Below are positions 62,994-64,000 of a stretch of DNA of 64,000 nt, piece after piece. The translations under genes and the position numbers were made by a program. The notes under the pieces were generated by a model. That model saw only the letters and a program-made list of their open reading frames with translations. It made no database searches and had not been told where the DNA came from. Position 1 is the first letter of the stretch, and each line of letters opens with the position of its first letter. Origin of the DNA: Bacteroidota bacterium (lineage in GTDB: Bacteria; Bacteroidota; Bacteroidia; B-17B0; Aurantibacillaceae); NCBI GenBank assembly GCA_030692515.1, contig JAUXZS010000029.1:124001-188000 (forward strand). The letters are read 5' to 3'.

Positions 62994-64000
62994 ATGAAAG
63001 ATATTTTCGAAAAAATTAAAGCAAATTTAGGTCCTATTGGCGAGCACGCTAAAGAATCACATGGTTATTTTACTTTTCCAAAACTTACAGGAGATATTAA
63101 TCCGCATATGGATTTTCGCGGGAAAAAGCTTTTAAACTGGAGCTTAAATAATTATTTAGGATTAGCAAATCATCCAGAAGTAAGACAAGCAGATATTGAA
63201 GGTGCTACAAAGTTTGGTTTAGCGGCTCCTATGGGTGCACGTATGATGAGTGGAAACTCTGATTACCATGAAGAATTAGAAAAAGGCTTATCAAAATTAG
63301 TTCAAAAAGAAGACACTATCCTTTGTAATTTTGGTTACCAAGCAATGGTATCAGCCATTGATGCCATTGTAGACCGTCATGATGTTATTGTTTACGATGC
63401 CGAAAGTCACGCTTGTATTTTAGATGGTGTGCGTTTGCATATGGGTAAGCGTTATGTGTTTAAACATAATGATATTGAGGATTTTGAAAAACAAATGGTT
63501 CGTGCAACAAAACTAGCCGAAACTACTGGTGGAGCAATTTTAGTTATAACAGAAGGTGTTTTTGGAATGCGTGGCGACCAAGGAAAACTAAAAGAGATTA
63601 TTGACATGAAGAAAAAATTCTATTTCCGTTTATTTGTTGATGATGCACACGGAATTGGAACAATGGGCCCTAATGGTGGCGGAACGGGCGAGGAACAAGG
63701 TTGCAACGATGGAATTGATATTTATTTTGGAACCTTTGCAAAATCATTTGCTTTAATTGGAGGTTTTATTAGTTCAACAAAAGAAATTGTTACTTTCTTA
63801 CGCTATAACATGCGTTCTCAAATCTTCGCTAAATCTTTACCATTACCATTGGTTTTTGGATTATTAAAAAGATTAGAGTTGTTAAACAAACATCCAGAAT
63901 ACAGAACTAAATTATGGGACATCGCTAATAGCCTTCAAAAAGGACTGGTAGATGCAGGCTTCAATATTGGAGATACCAACACAATGGTAACTCCGGTTTA
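62994..64000 (+). CDS. Alpha-oxoamine synthase-family PLP enzyme, serine palmitoyltransferase-like (cut by window edge)
   Basis: At least 335 residues read to the window end, from the ATG at 62994. The motifs are those of the family: WSLNNYLGLANHPEVRQAD, GARMMSGN, NFGYQAMVSAIDAI, ESHACILDGVRL, ITEGVFGMRGD, VDDAHGIGTMGPNG, and FGTFAKSFALIGGF with the PLP-binding lysine (near residue 258). In Bacteroidota proteins of this shape include serine palmitoyltransferase, which starts sphingolipid synthesis. The alternatives are 8-amino-7-oxononanoate synthase and 2-amino-3-ketobutyrate CoA ligase, which the fragment alone does not exclude. Confidence 0.78.
   Translation, partial: MKDIFEKIKANLGPIGEHAKESHGYFTFPKLTGDINPHMDFRGKKLLNWSLNNYLGLANHPEVRQADIEGATKFGLAAPMGARMMSGNSDYHEELEKGLSKLVQKEDTILCNFGYQAMVSAIDAIVDRHDVIVYDAESHACILDGVRLHMGKRYVFKHNDIEDFEKQMVRATKLAETTGGAILVITEGVFGMRGDQGKLKEIIDMKKKFYFRLFVDDAHGIGTMGPNGGGTGEEQGCNDGIDIYFGTFAKSFALIGGFISSTKEIVTFLRYNMRSQIFAKSLPLPLVFGLLKRLELLNKHPEYRTKLWDIANSLQKGLVDAGFNIGDTNTMVTPV

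Overview
The window is chromosomal DNA from a strongly AT-rich member of the Bacteroidota, probably an environmental, Flavobacteriales-like or related lineage. The signs are several cargo proteins of the type IX secretion system (T9SS) with type A or gliding-associated type B C-terminal domains, a PorP/SprF protein, two PorE-like TPR/PD40 proteins, near absence of Shine-Dalgarno sites, and promoters of the Bacteroidota form (TTG/TTTG near -33, TAnnTTTG near -7). Housekeeping genes (rplT, rpmI, prmA, tpiA, dnaN, uvrB, smpB, purF, purC, pyrC) are scattered among surface and secretion genes. No phage, plasmid, CRISPR, transposase, rRNA or tRNA gene was seen.

Layout. 1-3.9 kb: the start of rplT, rpmI and a large BNR/sortilin-like protein. 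4.1-6.7 kb: a manganese module (DtxR/MntR repressor overlapping an NRAMP-universal stress protein fusion), followed by about 1.1 kb of intergenic repeats in which the last 18 codons of the transporter gene recur three times. 7.8-14.7 kb: a cobalamin-uptake operon read leftwards from a B12 riboswitch: BtuB-like receptor, DUF4465 (BtuH-like) T9SS cargo, DUF5074 (BtuG-like) propeller lipoprotein, glycosyltransferase, T9SS type B cargo. 14.8-30 kb: trmH, hemW, a PorE-like OmpA protein, a RecB/AddA-like helicase-nuclease, then M13 peptidase, PBP4, dihydroorotase, inositol phosphatase and a second PD40 protein, ending in a strong terminator. 30-37 kb: a second gene-free stretch with palindromes and a copy of the prmA tail, then prmA-tpiA-permease, a patatin outer-membrane protein, a GT39-like enzyme and a DUF2795 protein.

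37.5-44.2 kb: a very large secreted amidase and a three-gene surface operon whose first gene has nine consecutive C residues just after its start, a likely phase-variation switch. 44.3-54 kb: meaB, amn, a stand-alone HsdR-N nuclease, a secreted esterase, dnaN, DUF4340, PorP/SprF and a CotH-type T9SS type B cargo. 54-64 kb: purF, smpB, a GNAT enzyme, uvrB, a VanX-like lipoprotein, a YajQ-family protein, a heptose-kinase-like GHMP enzyme, purC and the start of an alpha-oxoamine synthase.

Three themes connect genes. B12: salvage through the riboswitch operon fits the presence of MeaB, chaperone of B12-dependent methylmalonyl-CoA mutase. Surface export: at least six T9SS cargo proteins lie beside candidate anchoring or assembly partners. 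Repeats: two unrelated genes (mntH-usp and prmA) have copies of their own 3' coding ends downstream, separated from the gene by palindrome-rich DNA. The last of these is the least explained feature of the window.
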